Positions 24,255-33,037 of a stretch of DNA of 39,928 bases are shown piece after piece. The DNA lies in assembly GCA_903825645.1 (NCBI GenBank), contig CAIKBL010000076.1, forward strand, positions 1-39,928. The letters run 5' to 3'. The notes beneath the pieces were generated by a model, which saw nothing but the letters and a program-made list of their open reading frames with translations, made no database searches and was not told where the DNA came from. Made by a program: the position numbers and the translations under genes. This DNA comes from an uncultured Pseudomonadota bacterium (GTDB taxonomy: Bacteria; Pseudomonadota; Gammaproteobacteria; Ga0077536). The number at the start of each line of letters is the position of its first letter. Positions within the stretch are counted from its first letter, which is position 1.

Positions 24255-26507
24255 ATGATCGATAAATTGCATGCTGCACCGATGAATCTGCTGCCCCCTG
24301 CCTGGCGTCCCCAGGTTTCTGCCCTGCTTCGAGCCGGGGAAACCCTGCGCGCCTGTCTAGAAACCGACCTCACTGCCGACTTGCGCTACGCCCGGGGCGT
24401 GCTCCTGCTCACCACCGACCGTATCCTGCATCTGACGGCGGAAGCGCCGGTGCGCGAATGGCCACTCGGACCCACGCTTACCTTGCGGCAGACCGATCAC
24501 GCCGGGGTCGGCCTGATCGAGCTCCTGCACGCTGAAACCCGAAAGGGGTTGGTAAGGTTCACGCTCGCACACGCGCTCACAGCGACGCACTGGGTCGCTG
24601 AATTTGCCCGTTTGCGGGCGGACTGCGACTCAGTTGCGGAAACGCCCGAGACTTGTCCGGAATGCCATTCCCCCTTCGATCCCACGACAGGTAGCTGCGT
24701 CGCGTGTGCTCGCGATCTGGCCAGCCCCCCGTCTACCCGAACGCTGTTCCGTCTCTGGCGGTTTGCGCGTCCTTACCGTCTTCAGCTCTTGCTCGGTTTC
24801 TTTCTTACGCTGTCGGCCACTTTTGCGACTCTCATCCCGCCCTACCTCACCATGCCGCTCATGGATAAGGTTCTCATTCCCTTCCAGAACGGCACGCCGA
24901 TCGACCGCAGCGCGGTCATTCTATACCTCGGCGGGCTATTCTGCGCAGCCCTAGTCGGCTGGGCCCTCGGCTGGGGGCGGACGTACGTCCTGGCGCTGGT
25001 CTCCGAGCGTATCGGCGCGGATTTGCGCACGACCGCGTTCAATCACCTGCTCGGCCTTTCTCTGGAGTATTTTGGAGGCAAACGAACCGGCGATTTGGTC
25101 AGTCGACTGGGCTCGGAAAGTGATCGGATCTGCGTCTTTCTTTCCTTGCATGCCCTTGATTTCGTGACCGATGTCCTGGTTATCACGATGACCGCCGTGA
25201 TCCTGTTCACCATTAACCCCTGGCTCGCGCTAGCGACGTTGCTACCGCTGCCGTTCATAGGTTGGATGATCCACTTGGTGCGAGACCGTCTGCGGACGGG
25301 ATTCGACCGTTTGATGCGCGTTTGGTCGGAAATCACCAATGTGCTCGCCGATACCATCCCCGGAATCCGGGTCGTGAAAGCGTTTGCGCAGGAAGAGCGC
25401 GAGAGCAAGCGGTTCCTGGCGGCAAATCAGTACAACCTCGCCCTTAACGATCGGCTTAACCGCTTGTGGGGGGTGTTTTCACCGACGGTGACCCTCCTCA
25501 CGGAAGTCGGGCTTCTGGTCGTCTGGGCTTTCGGTATCCATTTGATTGCAAAACGCGAAATCACGGTGGGCGTGTTGACCGCTTTTTTGGCCTACATCGG
25601 TCGGTTTTACGCCCGGCTGGACACTATGAGTCGGATCGTGGCGCATACGCAGAAGGCAGCGGCCGCGACGAAGCGGATTTTTGATGTACTGGATCACGTC
25701 TCGAGCGTTCCCGAACCGCGCCACCCTGTCACGCTGGCGAGCGTCTCGGGCCGTATTGCGTTGAGGGAAGTCGGCTTTCGCTATGGCAGCCGGCACGTGT
25801 TGCGCAACATTAACCTCGACATCGCGCCCGGAGAGATGATTGGTCTCGTCGGCCAGAGCGGCTCCGGGAAGAGCACGCTCGTCAATCTACTCTGTCGCTT
25901 CTATGACGTTGCGGAAGGCGAAATTCTCCTCGAAGGGGTGGATATCCGAAATTTGGGATTAACCGCCTTCCGGAAACACATCGGGTTAGTGTTGCAGGAG
26001 CCTTTCCTTTTTTTTGGGACGGTCGCGGACAACATTGCCTATGGGAAACCCGGGGCGACCCGGGCCGAAATCATTGCCGCGGCGCGCGCCGCCCACGCGC
26101 ACGATTTTATACTGCGTCTACCGCTCGGCTATGACTCGCTGGTCGGTGAGCGGGGGCAGGGACTTTCCGGGGGCGAGCGGCAACGAATTTCAATTGCGCG
26201 CGCGTTGTTGATTAATCCCCCGATCCTCATTCTCGACGAAGCCACCTCCTCGGTAGACACAGAAACGGAGAAGGAAATTCAGCGCGCGTTGGAAAATCTG
26301 GTGAGGGGGCGCACGACGATCGCGGTTGCGCATCGCTTGTCTACGCTGCGCAAGGCGGATCGGCTAGTCGTTCTCGATCGTGGCCAGATCGCCGAAATAG
26401 GCACCCATGATAGCCTGCTTGCGGCGAACGGCCTGTATGCTCGGCTGTACGCCGCGCAGACCAGGCAACACGCCGAGGATGGCAGCACAGGAGCAGAGCA
26501 CGCATGA
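24255..26507 (+). CDS. Cyanophycin-associated ABC transporter (fused permease-ATPase)
   Basis: This 750-residue half-transporter has an extra N-terminal region (1-160). That region contains a PH-like beta-rich segment ('LTTDRILHLT...') and a zinc-ribbon-like pair of CxxC motifs (Cys134/137 and Cys148/151). A six-helix ABC membrane domain follows (about 165-480), then an ATPase domain with Walker A 'GQSGSGKS' (533-540), signature 'LSGGERQRISIARAL', Walker B 'ILILDEATSSVD' and H-loop 'IAVAHRLST'. It should act as a homodimeric exporter in the inner membrane. Its stop overlaps the DUF1854 gene by 4 bases (ATGA). The pair is known to accompany cphA/cphA' in proteobacteria and is annotated there as cyanophycin-metabolism-associated. 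The transported substrate is unknown. Confidence 0.92.
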   Translation: MIDKLHAAPMNLLPPAWRPQVSALLRAGETLRACLETDLTADLRYARGVLLLTTDRILHLTAEAPVREWPLGPTLTLRQTDHAGVGLIELLHAETRKGLVRFTLAHALTATHWVAEFARLRADCDSVAETPETCPECHSPFDPTTGSCVACARDLASPPSTRTLFRLWRFARPYRLQLLLGFFLTLSATFATLIPPYLTMPLMDKVLIPFQNGTPIDRSAVILYLGGLFCAALVGWALGWGRTYVLALVSERIGADLRTTAFNHLLGLSLEYFGGKRTGDLVSRLGSESDRICVFLSLHALDFVTDVLVITMTAVILFTINPWLALATLLPLPFIGWMIHLVRDRLRTGFDRLMRVWSEITNVLADTIPGIRVVKAFAQEERESKRFLAANQYNLALNDRLNRLWGVFSPTVTLLTEVGLLVVWAFGIHLIAKREITVGVLTAFLAYIGRFYARLDTMSRIVAHTQKAAAATKRIFDVLDHVSSVPEPRHPVTLASVSGRIALREVGFRYGSRHVLRNINLDIAPGEMIGLVGQSGSGKSTLVNLLCRFYDVAEGEILLEGVDIRNLGLTAFRKHIGLVLQEPFLFFGTVADNIAYGKPGATRAEIIAAARAAHAHDFILRLPLGYDSLVGERGQGLSGGERQRISIARALLINPPILILDEATSSVDTETEKEIQRALENLVRGRTTIAVAHRLSTLRKADRLVVLDRGQIAEIGTHDSLLAANGLYARLYAAQTRQHAEDGSTGAEHA

Positions 26508-26971
26508 CGCCAGCATTTTCACTTGCGCGCACCGTCTTCGGGCGACTGACGCTTACGCTCGAGGATGGGACCGTCCACGAAGGGGTGACCCCGGTCCGTG
26601 CTTTCCCCCTGAGTGCCCCAGATGACTACATTGCCTTGGTGTCCTTTGCGGGTCGTGAATTGGTGGCGATCGAACAGCTCTCCGAGTTGCCATCGGCCAT
26701 GCGCATGCTGATTATCGAAGAGCTCGCACCCCGCGAGTTCATGCCACGTATTGCATCGATTGATAAGGTCTCGACGTTTGCTACCCCGAGTATCTGGCAA
26801 GTCAGTACCGATCGGGGACCCTGTGAGCTTGTACTCAAGGCCGAAGAGGACATTCGTCGACTCGATCGCACCCGTCTACTCATCAGTGATAGTCATGGTT
26901 TGCACTTTCTGATTGAGGATTACACTGCACTTGATCAGCGTAGTAAGCGGGTCCTCGAGCGTTTTCTCTGA
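26504..26971 (+). CDS. Cyanophycin-associated DUF1854 protein
   Basis: The 155-residue protein belongs to the DUF1854 family. It opens with 'FGRLTLTLEDGTVHEGVTPVRAFPLSAPDDYIALV' and has 'GRELVAIEQLSELP', 'EELAPREFMPRI', and later 'STDRGPCELVLKAEEDIRRLD' and 'LLISDSHGLHFLIEDYTALD'. The pattern of short strands suggests a small all-beta domain. There is no signal peptide or membrane segment. Translation is coupled to the ABC transporter gene through an ATGA overlap, so the two proteins are probably made together and may bind each other. The function is not established. The association with cyanophycin genes comes from context here and from similar loci in other proteobacteria. Confidence 0.9.
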   Translation: MTPAFSLARTVFGRLTLTLEDGTVHEGVTPVRAFPLSAPDDYIALVSFAGRELVAIEQLSELPSAMRMLIIEELAPREFMPRIASIDKVSTFATPSIWQVSTDRGPCELVLKAEEDIRRLDRTRLLISDSHGLHFLIEDYTALDQRSKRVLERFL

Positions 26972-27029
26972 GCCGGTATCTGTCTGTTTTAAAAATTCAC
27001 GGATGTTGCAGTGCGTTTTTTTTCAGAGA

Positions 27030-27058
27030 CGGACATCGTCCCCGCGATTCGCTACACT
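27030..27058 (+). promoter_or_regulatory. Possible sigma-70 promoter for the PQQ dehydrogenase gene
   Basis: CGGACA (27030-27035) and TACACT (27053-27058) are separated by 17 bases. Each matches four of six consensus positions, and the -10 lies 26 bases before the ATG at 27085. A purine-rich GGGGGGAGA ribosome site follows. The match is modest and not experimentally supported. Confidence 0.28.
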
Positions 27059-27084
27059 CGAAAAAAAAGGCGGGGGGAGAACGG

Positions 27085-28932
27085 ATGCGACATTTTATAA
27101 CTTTTCTGATGTGCGTTCTGAGCGGATGGGCCGGCACCGCATTGGCCGTACCCGGCGCGCTGGACGGTGCGATACTTTTTCAGGCGAATTGCGCGCGATG
27201 CCATGATCGGGCGTTGCCGCGCATGCCCTCCCGCGAGGGCTTGAAGGAGAAGGATGCACGGGATGTATTTACCACCATCAGCGCCGGGGTGATGGCGCCT
27301 TATGCACGCAGCCTTTCTCATGATGAGCGTCGCGCTGTCGCGGAATTCGCCGCCGGCAAGTCGTTGGGCGACTTTGCCACGGGCGCGGCCGCGATTCCGA
27401 AAACCGCCTATTGCAGCGGCCCGGCTGCACCCCCCTTAGGGCGGCTGGATAGTGGTTGGAACGGTTGGGGCGCCGGACTCGAAAATACCCGCTTCCAGAC
27501 GTCTGCACGAGCCGGCCTGAAGGCACAAGATATTCCAAAACTCAAAGTCAAATGGGCCATTGGTATCCCCGCGGTTTCAACGATGTCAGGACAGCCGGTG
27601 GTTGCCGACGGACAACTCTTTTTCGGGACGTTCTCGGGGCTGGTCATTGCCCTCGATGCCAAAAGTGGCTGCGCGCGCTGGGTCTTTGAAGCGAAGGCGG
27701 GGGTACGCACAGCGCTGACGCTCGGCCGACTTGCCGATGGGACCAGCAGTCTTTTTTTTGGTGATCTGAGCGGACAGGTCTACGCGTTAGATCCGGATAC
27801 CGGGCACGAGCGCTGGTCCATGACTGCAGATCCGCATCCGCATATCCGCGTGACGGGCACGCCGGTTTTTTATAAAGACCGGCTCTACGTCCCCTTGTCG
27901 TCACTCGAAGAAGTTGCCGGCGCGATGCCCGACTACGAGTGCTGTACTTTTCGGGGCGGCGTACTGGCGCTAGATGCGGCCAGTGGGAAAGAAATCTGGA
28001 AGACACACACGATCGCAGAGGCCCCCAGCAAACGCGCCAAGAATGCAGTGGGCGCCCAGTTATGGGGACCGTCGGGGGGGGCTGTTTGGTCGGCCCCGAC
28101 CCTCGATCCAGTGCACAACGCCCTCTATGTCACCACTGGCGACAGCTATTCCGAGCCGCCAGCTAGCGAGAGTGACGCGGTGATGGCGATTGCCCTGAAT
28201 GATGGCAAGGTAAAATGGGTGCGTCAGACGCTAGGGGGCGACGCCTATACCATCGCGTGCGCCGATCCCTCGCCTAAATCGCAGGTGGCTTGTCCAAAAT
28301 CGAACGGACCGGATCTGGATTATGGCAGCTCTCCCGTGCTCGCCCAGCGTGCAGATGGCCAGCGTCTTTTGCTGGCCGGACAGAAATCCGGCATGTTGTA
28401 CGCCCTAGATCCCGAGAACGGCAAAATCCGCTGGCAGACGAAAGTGGCCGACGGCGGCATCGTGGGCGGCATTGAATGGGGCTTCGCGGTCGGCGAAAAC
28501 CGTGCCTTTGTCGCAATTTCCGGCGCATGGGAACAAAAAGCGGGCAAGGCGGGCGGCATTAGCGCGGTCGATCTCGGTACCGGAAAGCTTGTGTGGAATA
28601 CACCACCGTCGATGGATTCCTGTGCGCCTGGCAAGGCCCGTTGCAATACAGGTCAGCTTGCGGCGGTGAGTGGCTTACCGGGGGTCGTTTTTTCGGGAAG
28701 CTTGGACGGCCATCTCCGCGCTTACGCGACCAAGACGGGTAAAATTATCTGGGACAACGACACGGCGCGGGACTTCGTCACCGTCAATGGCGTAACCGCC
28801 CATGGCGGATCGCTCAATGGTCCGGGGCCGGCCCTGGCGAATGGGATGGTCTATGTCGTGTCTGGCTATGCAATGTGGAACAAGTGGATGCCGGGCAACG
28901 TGTTGATTGCCTACAGCGTCAAGGGCATATAG
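27085..28932 (+). CDS. PQQ-dependent quinohemoprotein alcohol dehydrogenase (polyvinyl-alcohol dehydrogenase type)
   Basis: The 615-residue periplasmic enzyme has a Sec signal peptide ('FLMCVLSGWAGTALA', cut near residue 21). An N-terminal cytochrome c domain follows, with the heme motif Cys36-x-x-Cys39-His40 ('CARCH') and a possible Met ligand near residue 69. The rest is an eight-bladed PQQ propeller with repeated 'G.VYALDP.TG...W' tryptophan-docking-like blades ('GQVYALDPDTGHERW', 'GMLYALDPENGKIRW', 'GHLRAYATKTGKIIW'). Having the heme domain at the N-terminus and the propeller at the C-terminus fits polyvinyl-alcohol dehydrogenases rather than the classic quinohemoprotein ADH order. It would oxidise secondary or polymeric alcohols and pass electrons to the respiratory chain. 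The substrate in this organism is unknown, and PQQ synthesis genes are not in the window. Confidence 0.88.
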   Translation: MRHFITFLMCVLSGWAGTALAVPGALDGAILFQANCARCHDRALPRMPSREGLKEKDARDVFTTISAGVMAPYARSLSHDERRAVAEFAAGKSLGDFATGAAAIPKTAYCSGPAAPPLGRLDSGWNGWGAGLENTRFQTSARAGLKAQDIPKLKVKWAIGIPAVSTMSGQPVVADGQLFFGTFSGLVIALDAKSGCARWVFEAKAGVRTALTLGRLADGTSSLFFGDLSGQVYALDPDTGHERWSMTADPHPHIRVTGTPVFYKDRLYVPLSSLEEVAGAMPDYECCTFRGGVLALDAASGKEIWKTHTIAEAPSKRAKNAVGAQLWGPSGGAVWSAPTLDPVHNALYVTTGDSYSEPPASESDAVMAIALNDGKVKWVRQTLGGDAYTIACADPSPKSQVACPKSNGPDLDYGSSPVLAQRADGQRLLLAGQKSGMLYALDPENGKIRWQTKVADGGIVGGIEWGFAVGENRAFVAISGAWEQKAGKAGGISAVDLGTGKLVWNTPPSMDSCAPGKARCNTGQLAAVSGLPGVVFSGSLDGHLRAYATKTGKIIWDNDTARDFVTVNGVTAHGGSLNGPGPALANGMVYVVSGYAMWNKWMPGNVLIAYSVKGI

Positions 28933-29203
28933 ACCGTTCGGCGAGGATAACGGGAACAGCTGGCGTGGCCTGCGCTTTGGTCTACGGGTGCAGGGTCACG
29001 TGTCCGGGGCGCGGGTTTACATCGCTGAGGCCAATAGTTATCTTCAGGATGATGCGCTAACCGGGCCTTTCTAGGCCGGAAAACCGGCGGCCAAACCCGC
29101 GCATGCATAACGACCACGCGCGGGGTGTGCCCTGCGGCGGACGATCGTCAGGCCCGCGCATTCACTAGACCATCACTTACCGAACATCAAAAGCAGGAAT
29201 TCC
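28933..29203 (+). other. Intergenic region with a coding-like remnant
   Basis: The plus-strand frame from about 28961 to the TAG at 29072-29074 reads like a protein piece ('RFGLRVQGHVSGARVYIAEA', then 'NSYLQDDALTGPF'), similar in style to Ig-like or carboxypeptidase-regulatory domains. It has no start codon with a ribosome site and is cut short by the stop. It is probably a relic, but chance cannot be excluded. An AGGAATTCC sequence at about 29194 serves as the ribosome site for the next gene. Confidence 0.25.
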
Positions 29204-30313
29204 ATGGATATCAAGGCCGCAGTTGCGTGGAAGGCGGGTGCTCCGCTGACGATCGAAACCGTACAGCTTGAGGGGCCCCGGGAGGGGGAAGTGCTGGTTG
29301 AAATCAAAGCCAGCGGGGTTTGCCACACGGATGAGTTCACGCGCTCGGGTGCGGATCCGGAAGGACTTTTCCCCGTGATTTTTGGGCATGAGGGGGCGGG
29401 CATTGTGGTGGACGTAGGTCGGGGCGTCACCACCTTGAAGAAGGGTGATCACGTCATCCCGCTGTACACGCCAGAGTGTCGGCAGTGCAAGTCCTGCACG
29501 TCGCACAAGACGAATCTCTGTACCGCAATCCGCGCCACACAGGGCAAGGGCGTGATGCCGGACGGATCCAGCCGATTCTCCATTGGGGGTGAAAAAGTAC
29601 ACCACTACATGGGCTGCTCGACCTTCGCGAACTATACCGTCTTACCTGAAATTGCACTGGCCAAAATTCGAGAAGACGCCCCCTTTGATAAGGTGTGCTA
29701 CATCGGTTGTGGTGTCACGACAGGTCTTGGGGCGGTCATCAATACGGCCAAAGTGGAGGCCGGCGCGAGCGTCGTGGTGTTCGGGCTTGGAGGGATCGGG
29801 CTTAATGTGATTCAGGGCGCGCGGATGGTCGGCGCGAACAAGATTATCGGGGTTGATATCAATCCGGAGCGTAAAGCGCTGGCCGAAAAATTCGGTATGA
29901 CGCACTTTTTGAACCCGCGAGAAGTGGGCGGAGATCTCGTCGCTCACTTGGTCGAGTTGACGGATGGCGGTGCCGATTACAGCTTTGAGTGCGTTGGTAA
30001 TGTCGATTTGATGCGACAGGCGCTCGAATGCTGCCACCGCGGTTGGGGGGAGTCGATCATCATCGGTGTTGCGGGTGCGGGGCAGGAAATTAAGACCCGC
30101 CCTTTTCAGTTGGTCACCGGCCGGGTCTGGAAAGGAACGGCCTTCGGGGGCGCGCGTGGCCGCACGGATGTGCCCAAGATTGTCGACTGGTATATGGAGG
30201 GCAAGATCAATATTGATGATTTGATCACCCATGTATTGCCCTTGCCGCGCATCAACGAAGCGTTCGATTTGATGCACAGCGGAGAATCTATTCGCAGTGT
30301 TGTGACGTTCTGA
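29204..30313 (+). CDS. frmA: S-(hydroxymethyl)glutathione dehydrogenase / class III alcohol dehydrogenase
   Basis: The 369-residue zinc-dependent medium-chain dehydrogenase oxidises the formaldehyde-glutathione adduct with NAD+ and can also reduce S-nitrosoglutathione. Catalytic zinc ligands are visible: Cys40 ('GVCHTDEFT'), His62 ('GHEGAG') and the Cys in 'CYIGCGVTTGLGAV'. The structural zinc site is formed by Cys92, Cys95, Cys98 and Cys106 ('ECRQCKSC...NLC'). The Rossmann motif is 'VFGLGGIGLNVIQGARMVGA'. The class III hallmark 'GTAFGGARGRTDVPKIVDWYMEGKI' is present. Length is as expected. No S-formylglutathione hydrolase gene follows. It sits between a PQQ alcohol dehydrogenase and an acyl-CoA ligase, so it may also handle aldehydes made by the former. 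Confidence 0.95.
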   Translation: MDIKAAVAWKAGAPLTIETVQLEGPREGEVLVEIKASGVCHTDEFTRSGADPEGLFPVIFGHEGAGIVVDVGRGVTTLKKGDHVIPLYTPECRQCKSCTSHKTNLCTAIRATQGKGVMPDGSSRFSIGGEKVHHYMGCSTFANYTVLPEIALAKIREDAPFDKVCYIGCGVTTGLGAVINTAKVEAGASVVVFGLGGIGLNVIQGARMVGANKIIGVDINPERKALAEKFGMTHFLNPREVGGDLVAHLVELTDGGADYSFECVGNVDLMRQALECCHRGWGESIIIGVAGAGQEIKTRPFQLVTGRVWKGTAFGGARGRTDVPKIVDWYMEGKINIDDLITHVLPLPRINEAFDLMHSGESIRSVVTF

Positions 30314-30475
30314 TCTTTGGGTGAGCAGAAAGCCGAGACGGGGCGCGCGCGGGGAGCGTATACGATTCCCGGGACAGGACTTCCCGCAAGGGCAGGCCCC
30401 AGCACCGGTCGCGTGTTTGATCCAGAAAATCGACTTCGTTTGACGACTTGGGCGTAAACCAATCCTGCCTTATGG

Positions 30476-32032
30476 ATGAGCGGTATGGTGAACTTTTCAA
30501 TTGCAGACGTTATCCGCTCGCAAGCAAAAGCGTCCCCAGATTCTCCGGCGCTCACCTACGCCGGAGAGACGCAGACGTTTGCGCAAATCGATGTCCGGAG
30601 TTCCCGCTTGGCGAATGCATTACGGAGCTCTGGGGTGCGTGCCGGCGATCGCGTCGCGATACTGAGCAAAAACTGTCCGGAGTTTTTTGAGCTGGTCTTT
30701 GCCTGCGCGAAGATCGGGGCAATCAGTGTCGGACTCAATTGGCGTCTGGCCGCACCGGAAATCACCGCGATTGTCGCCGATGCCAGTCCAACGGTGGTGA
30801 TTTACGGGGCAGGAGAGGCCGCGTTGTTTGACGCAGAGGCCCGCGCGTTCGAGTCTATCCGGAGAACCGTGACGCTTGGCGATGTCTACACGGCATGGCG
30901 TGATTCGGCGAACGATCTGGACCCGCAATACCCCAGCGCACCGGACGATGTCGTCATGCTGCTCTACACCTCCGGTACCACGGGGCTCCCTAAGGGCGTG
31001 ATGCTGACTAACCTCAGCCTGTCTTTCGGGCCGGTCATTTCGGGGACGATGTGGCGGGTGTCTCAGGCCAGCGTGAATCTCGTGGCGATGCCACTGTTTC
31101 ACATCGGCGGTATCGGCTACGGGATGTCCGCCTTTCTTCACGGTGGCCACACCATTCTGTTGCGCGAAGTGGAGAGCACGCCGATTCTCGCCGCTATCGA
31201 GCGCCACGGCGTCACGCACGCATTTTTCGTGCCCGCCGTCATCAATATGCTCGTTAACAGTCCGGGCGTGTCGGACACCGATTTCTCCACGCTCGAACTC
31301 CTCGTTTACGGTGCCTCCCCGATTGGTGAGGCGCTCCTACGTCGCGCGATTGAGGTATTCAATTGCGATTTCACGCAAGCCTATGGGATGACCGAAACCT
31401 CAGGTACTGTGGTTGGACTACCGCCCGCGGATCATCACGTGGAGGGGCCGAAAGCGGCGCTTCTCCGCGCCTGCGGTCGGGCATTTCCTTGGGTACAGTG
31501 GCGTTTGGTTGATCCGGACGGCATGCGGGACGTCGAGGTGGGACAGGTGGGTGAAATCTGGCTGAAGACGCCGCAAAACACCCCCGGTTACTGGAACAAG
31601 CCCCAAGAATCGGCCGCTAACATCACGCCTGAAGGTTGGTTACGAACGGGGGATGCGGCATTTTGCGATGAAAACGGGTACTTGTTTTTATTCGATCGAT
31701 TCAAGGACATGATTGTGTCGGGCGCGGAAAACATCTACCCGGCCGAGGTGGAGAATGTGCTTGCTAATCATCCGGCCGTCAGGGAAGTCGCGGTTATTGG
31801 GGTTCCGCACGCGCGTTGGGGTGAGACGCCCAAGGCGCTGGTGGTGCTCAGATCCGAGATGCCGCTTAGTGAGGCGGCATTAATTGATTTCGCGCGTCGC
31901 TCGCTGGCACGATACAAATGTCCCTCATCGATAGAGTTTGTCGAGACGCTGCCTCGAAACGCAGCAGGGAAACTGCTCAAAAAAGATCTACGCAAGCCGT
32001 ATTGGGAAGGCCATGCGCGAGCCGTCAATTAA
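30476..32032 (+). CDS. AMP-forming acyl-CoA synthetase
   Basis: The 518-residue protein belongs to the ANL superfamily. It activates a carboxylic acid to an acyl-AMP and then to an acyl-CoA. Motifs in order are the P-loop-like 'LLYTSGTTGLPKGVMLT', 'PLFHIGGIGY', the adenine motif 'QAYGMTETSG', 'GWLRTGDAAFCDENGYLFLFDRFKDMIVSGAENIYPAEVE', and the C-terminal catalytic lysine in 'NAAGKLLKKDLR'. It has no signal peptide. The start is ATG 30476 or ATG 30485; both fit. The sequence resembles medium/long-chain fatty-acyl or aryl-acyl ligases, and the substrate cannot be told apart. It follows the alcohol dehydrogenase gene by 162 bases on the same strand. Confidence 0.93.
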   Translation: MSGMVNFSIADVIRSQAKASPDSPALTYAGETQTFAQIDVRSSRLANALRSSGVRAGDRVAILSKNCPEFFELVFACAKIGAISVGLNWRLAAPEITAIVADASPTVVIYGAGEAALFDAEARAFESIRRTVTLGDVYTAWRDSANDLDPQYPSAPDDVVMLLYTSGTTGLPKGVMLTNLSLSFGPVISGTMWRVSQASVNLVAMPLFHIGGIGYGMSAFLHGGHTILLREVESTPILAAIERHGVTHAFFVPAVINMLVNSPGVSDTDFSTLELLVYGASPIGEALLRRAIEVFNCDFTQAYGMTETSGTVVGLPPADHHVEGPKAALLRACGRAFPWVQWRLVDPDGMRDVEVGQVGEIWLKTPQNTPGYWNKPQESAANITPEGWLRTGDAAFCDENGYLFLFDRFKDMIVSGAENIYPAEVENVLANHPAVREVAVIGVPHARWGETPKALVVLRSEMPLSEAALIDFARRSLARYKCPSSIEFVETLPRNAAGKLLKKDLRKPYWEGHARAVN

Positions 32033-32381
32033 GCTATCCGCGGGTAAGATGGCGCGTGACGCGGCTTTCCCCTTTCGGATGCCAACCTTGTTGGGGCGCT
32101 TGGCTTCTGAAGCCAATAACGTCAAAGTTTTGTATGACGACAAAAACGCGCGAGACCGTCATTGCATTGTTCGCCTTTAGCGGGGCGCTTTGACGTCAAT
32201 GCTGTCGCGACGATCGATGATCATTGCAGCGCAGAGATCTGTGGTGCATGGTTTTGGGGAAAAGTCGTTACGACTAAATAAAATTTTTGCTTTTTTTTTG
32301 ATGAAGACCTGAAATTTTCCGGGCGTCGATTATATCGCCCGTACCCCGATTCACTGACTGAGAAACAGGAAGAGACTACCC
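32033..32381 (+). other. Intergenic region before the STAS gene
   Basis: These 349 bases hold no recognisable gene. A perfect hairpin, TTGGCTT-CTG-AAGCCAA at 32100-32116, may help end transcription of the acyl-CoA ligase gene, although no strong T-run follows. An odd palindrome, AGTCGT-T-ACGACT, lies at 32263-32275, next to an A/T-rich stretch (32276-32320) upstream of the STAS gene. It is a plausible operator or promoter area, but I cannot define -35 and -10 boxes. Confidence 0.45.
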
Positions 32382-32750
32382 ATGACCCTGAGCATTACTG
32401 CCCATTTAGCGGATGACTCAAGTCGACTTGAGCTTACCGGCCGACTAGATAACGCCTCCGCACCCCTGCTCGCCAGTCATTGCCAAGAGGCGCTGACCCG
32501 AGATATGCGTGTGCTCGTTATCGACATGGCCGGACTGAATTACATCAGCAGTGCCGGTATACGTGAGATCCTCATCGCGACGAAGGCGATGAAAGCAAGG
32601 CAGGGACGGGTGGCGCTAGCGAGGATGCAGCCACACGTGCAGAAAGTTTTTGAAATTTTAAAGGCACTGCCCGATTTGAGCGTATTCGCGAGTCTTGCTG
32701 AGATGGACGACTATCTGAGCACGTTTCAGCAACCGACCAAGAATCCCTGA
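32382..32750 (+). CDS. STAS-domain anti-sigma factor antagonist
   Basis: The 122-residue protein is a single STAS domain like SpoIIAA/RsbV. It has the core strand 'RLELTGRLDNASAPLL', then 'VLVIDMAGLNYISSAGIREIL' with the switch serine at position 56 or 57, which a cognate kinase would phosphorylate, and a C-terminal 'VFEILKALPDLSVFASLAEM'. In its unphosphorylated form such a protein binds an RsbW-type kinase or anti-sigma factor. The only such kinase gene in the window is at 10226-10693, far away. It could also act in a cyclase or phosphatase module elsewhere. It is preceded by an AGGAAGAGAC-like ribosome site. Confidence 0.9.
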   Translation: MTLSITAHLADDSSRLELTGRLDNASAPLLASHCQEALTRDMRVLVIDMAGLNYISSAGIREILIATKAMKARQGRVALARMQPHVQKVFEILKALPDLSVFASLAEMDDYLSTFQQPTKNP

Positions 32751-32804
32751 GGGCTTCTTTTTCTCGCGACTTCTCGTTCGCATATTCTGCTACGTCCGGC
32801 CGGC

Positions 32805-32827
32805 TGTCCGCGTTGCTAAAGCGGACG
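32805..32827 (+). terminator. Possible terminator after the STAS gene
   Basis: GTCCGC (32806-32811) pairs with GCGGAC (32821-32826) around a 9-base loop, and the stem can be extended outward by a T-G wobble. It is followed by a T-rich stretch (TTTGTCTCT). The hairpin lies 56 bases after the STAS stop codon. The T-run is interrupted, so termination efficiency is uncertain. Confidence 0.4.
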
Positions 32828-33037
32828 GTTTGTCTCTGCTGCCGTCGATCAATGACGCGCCTGTCGGCGTCTTAGCCCGCTACGCTCGTCCACATCTCGA
32901 TGCCCAGTGCCCGGGCTTAAGGGAGTGGAGTCCGCGCCTGAAGAGAGCTAATCGGCGTCAACCTTGATGCTCGTCAATTAATCGACGGCTTCGCTAGGAC
33001 ATGATGAGGTCGACCCATTCCCTCGGAGAGCATTACC

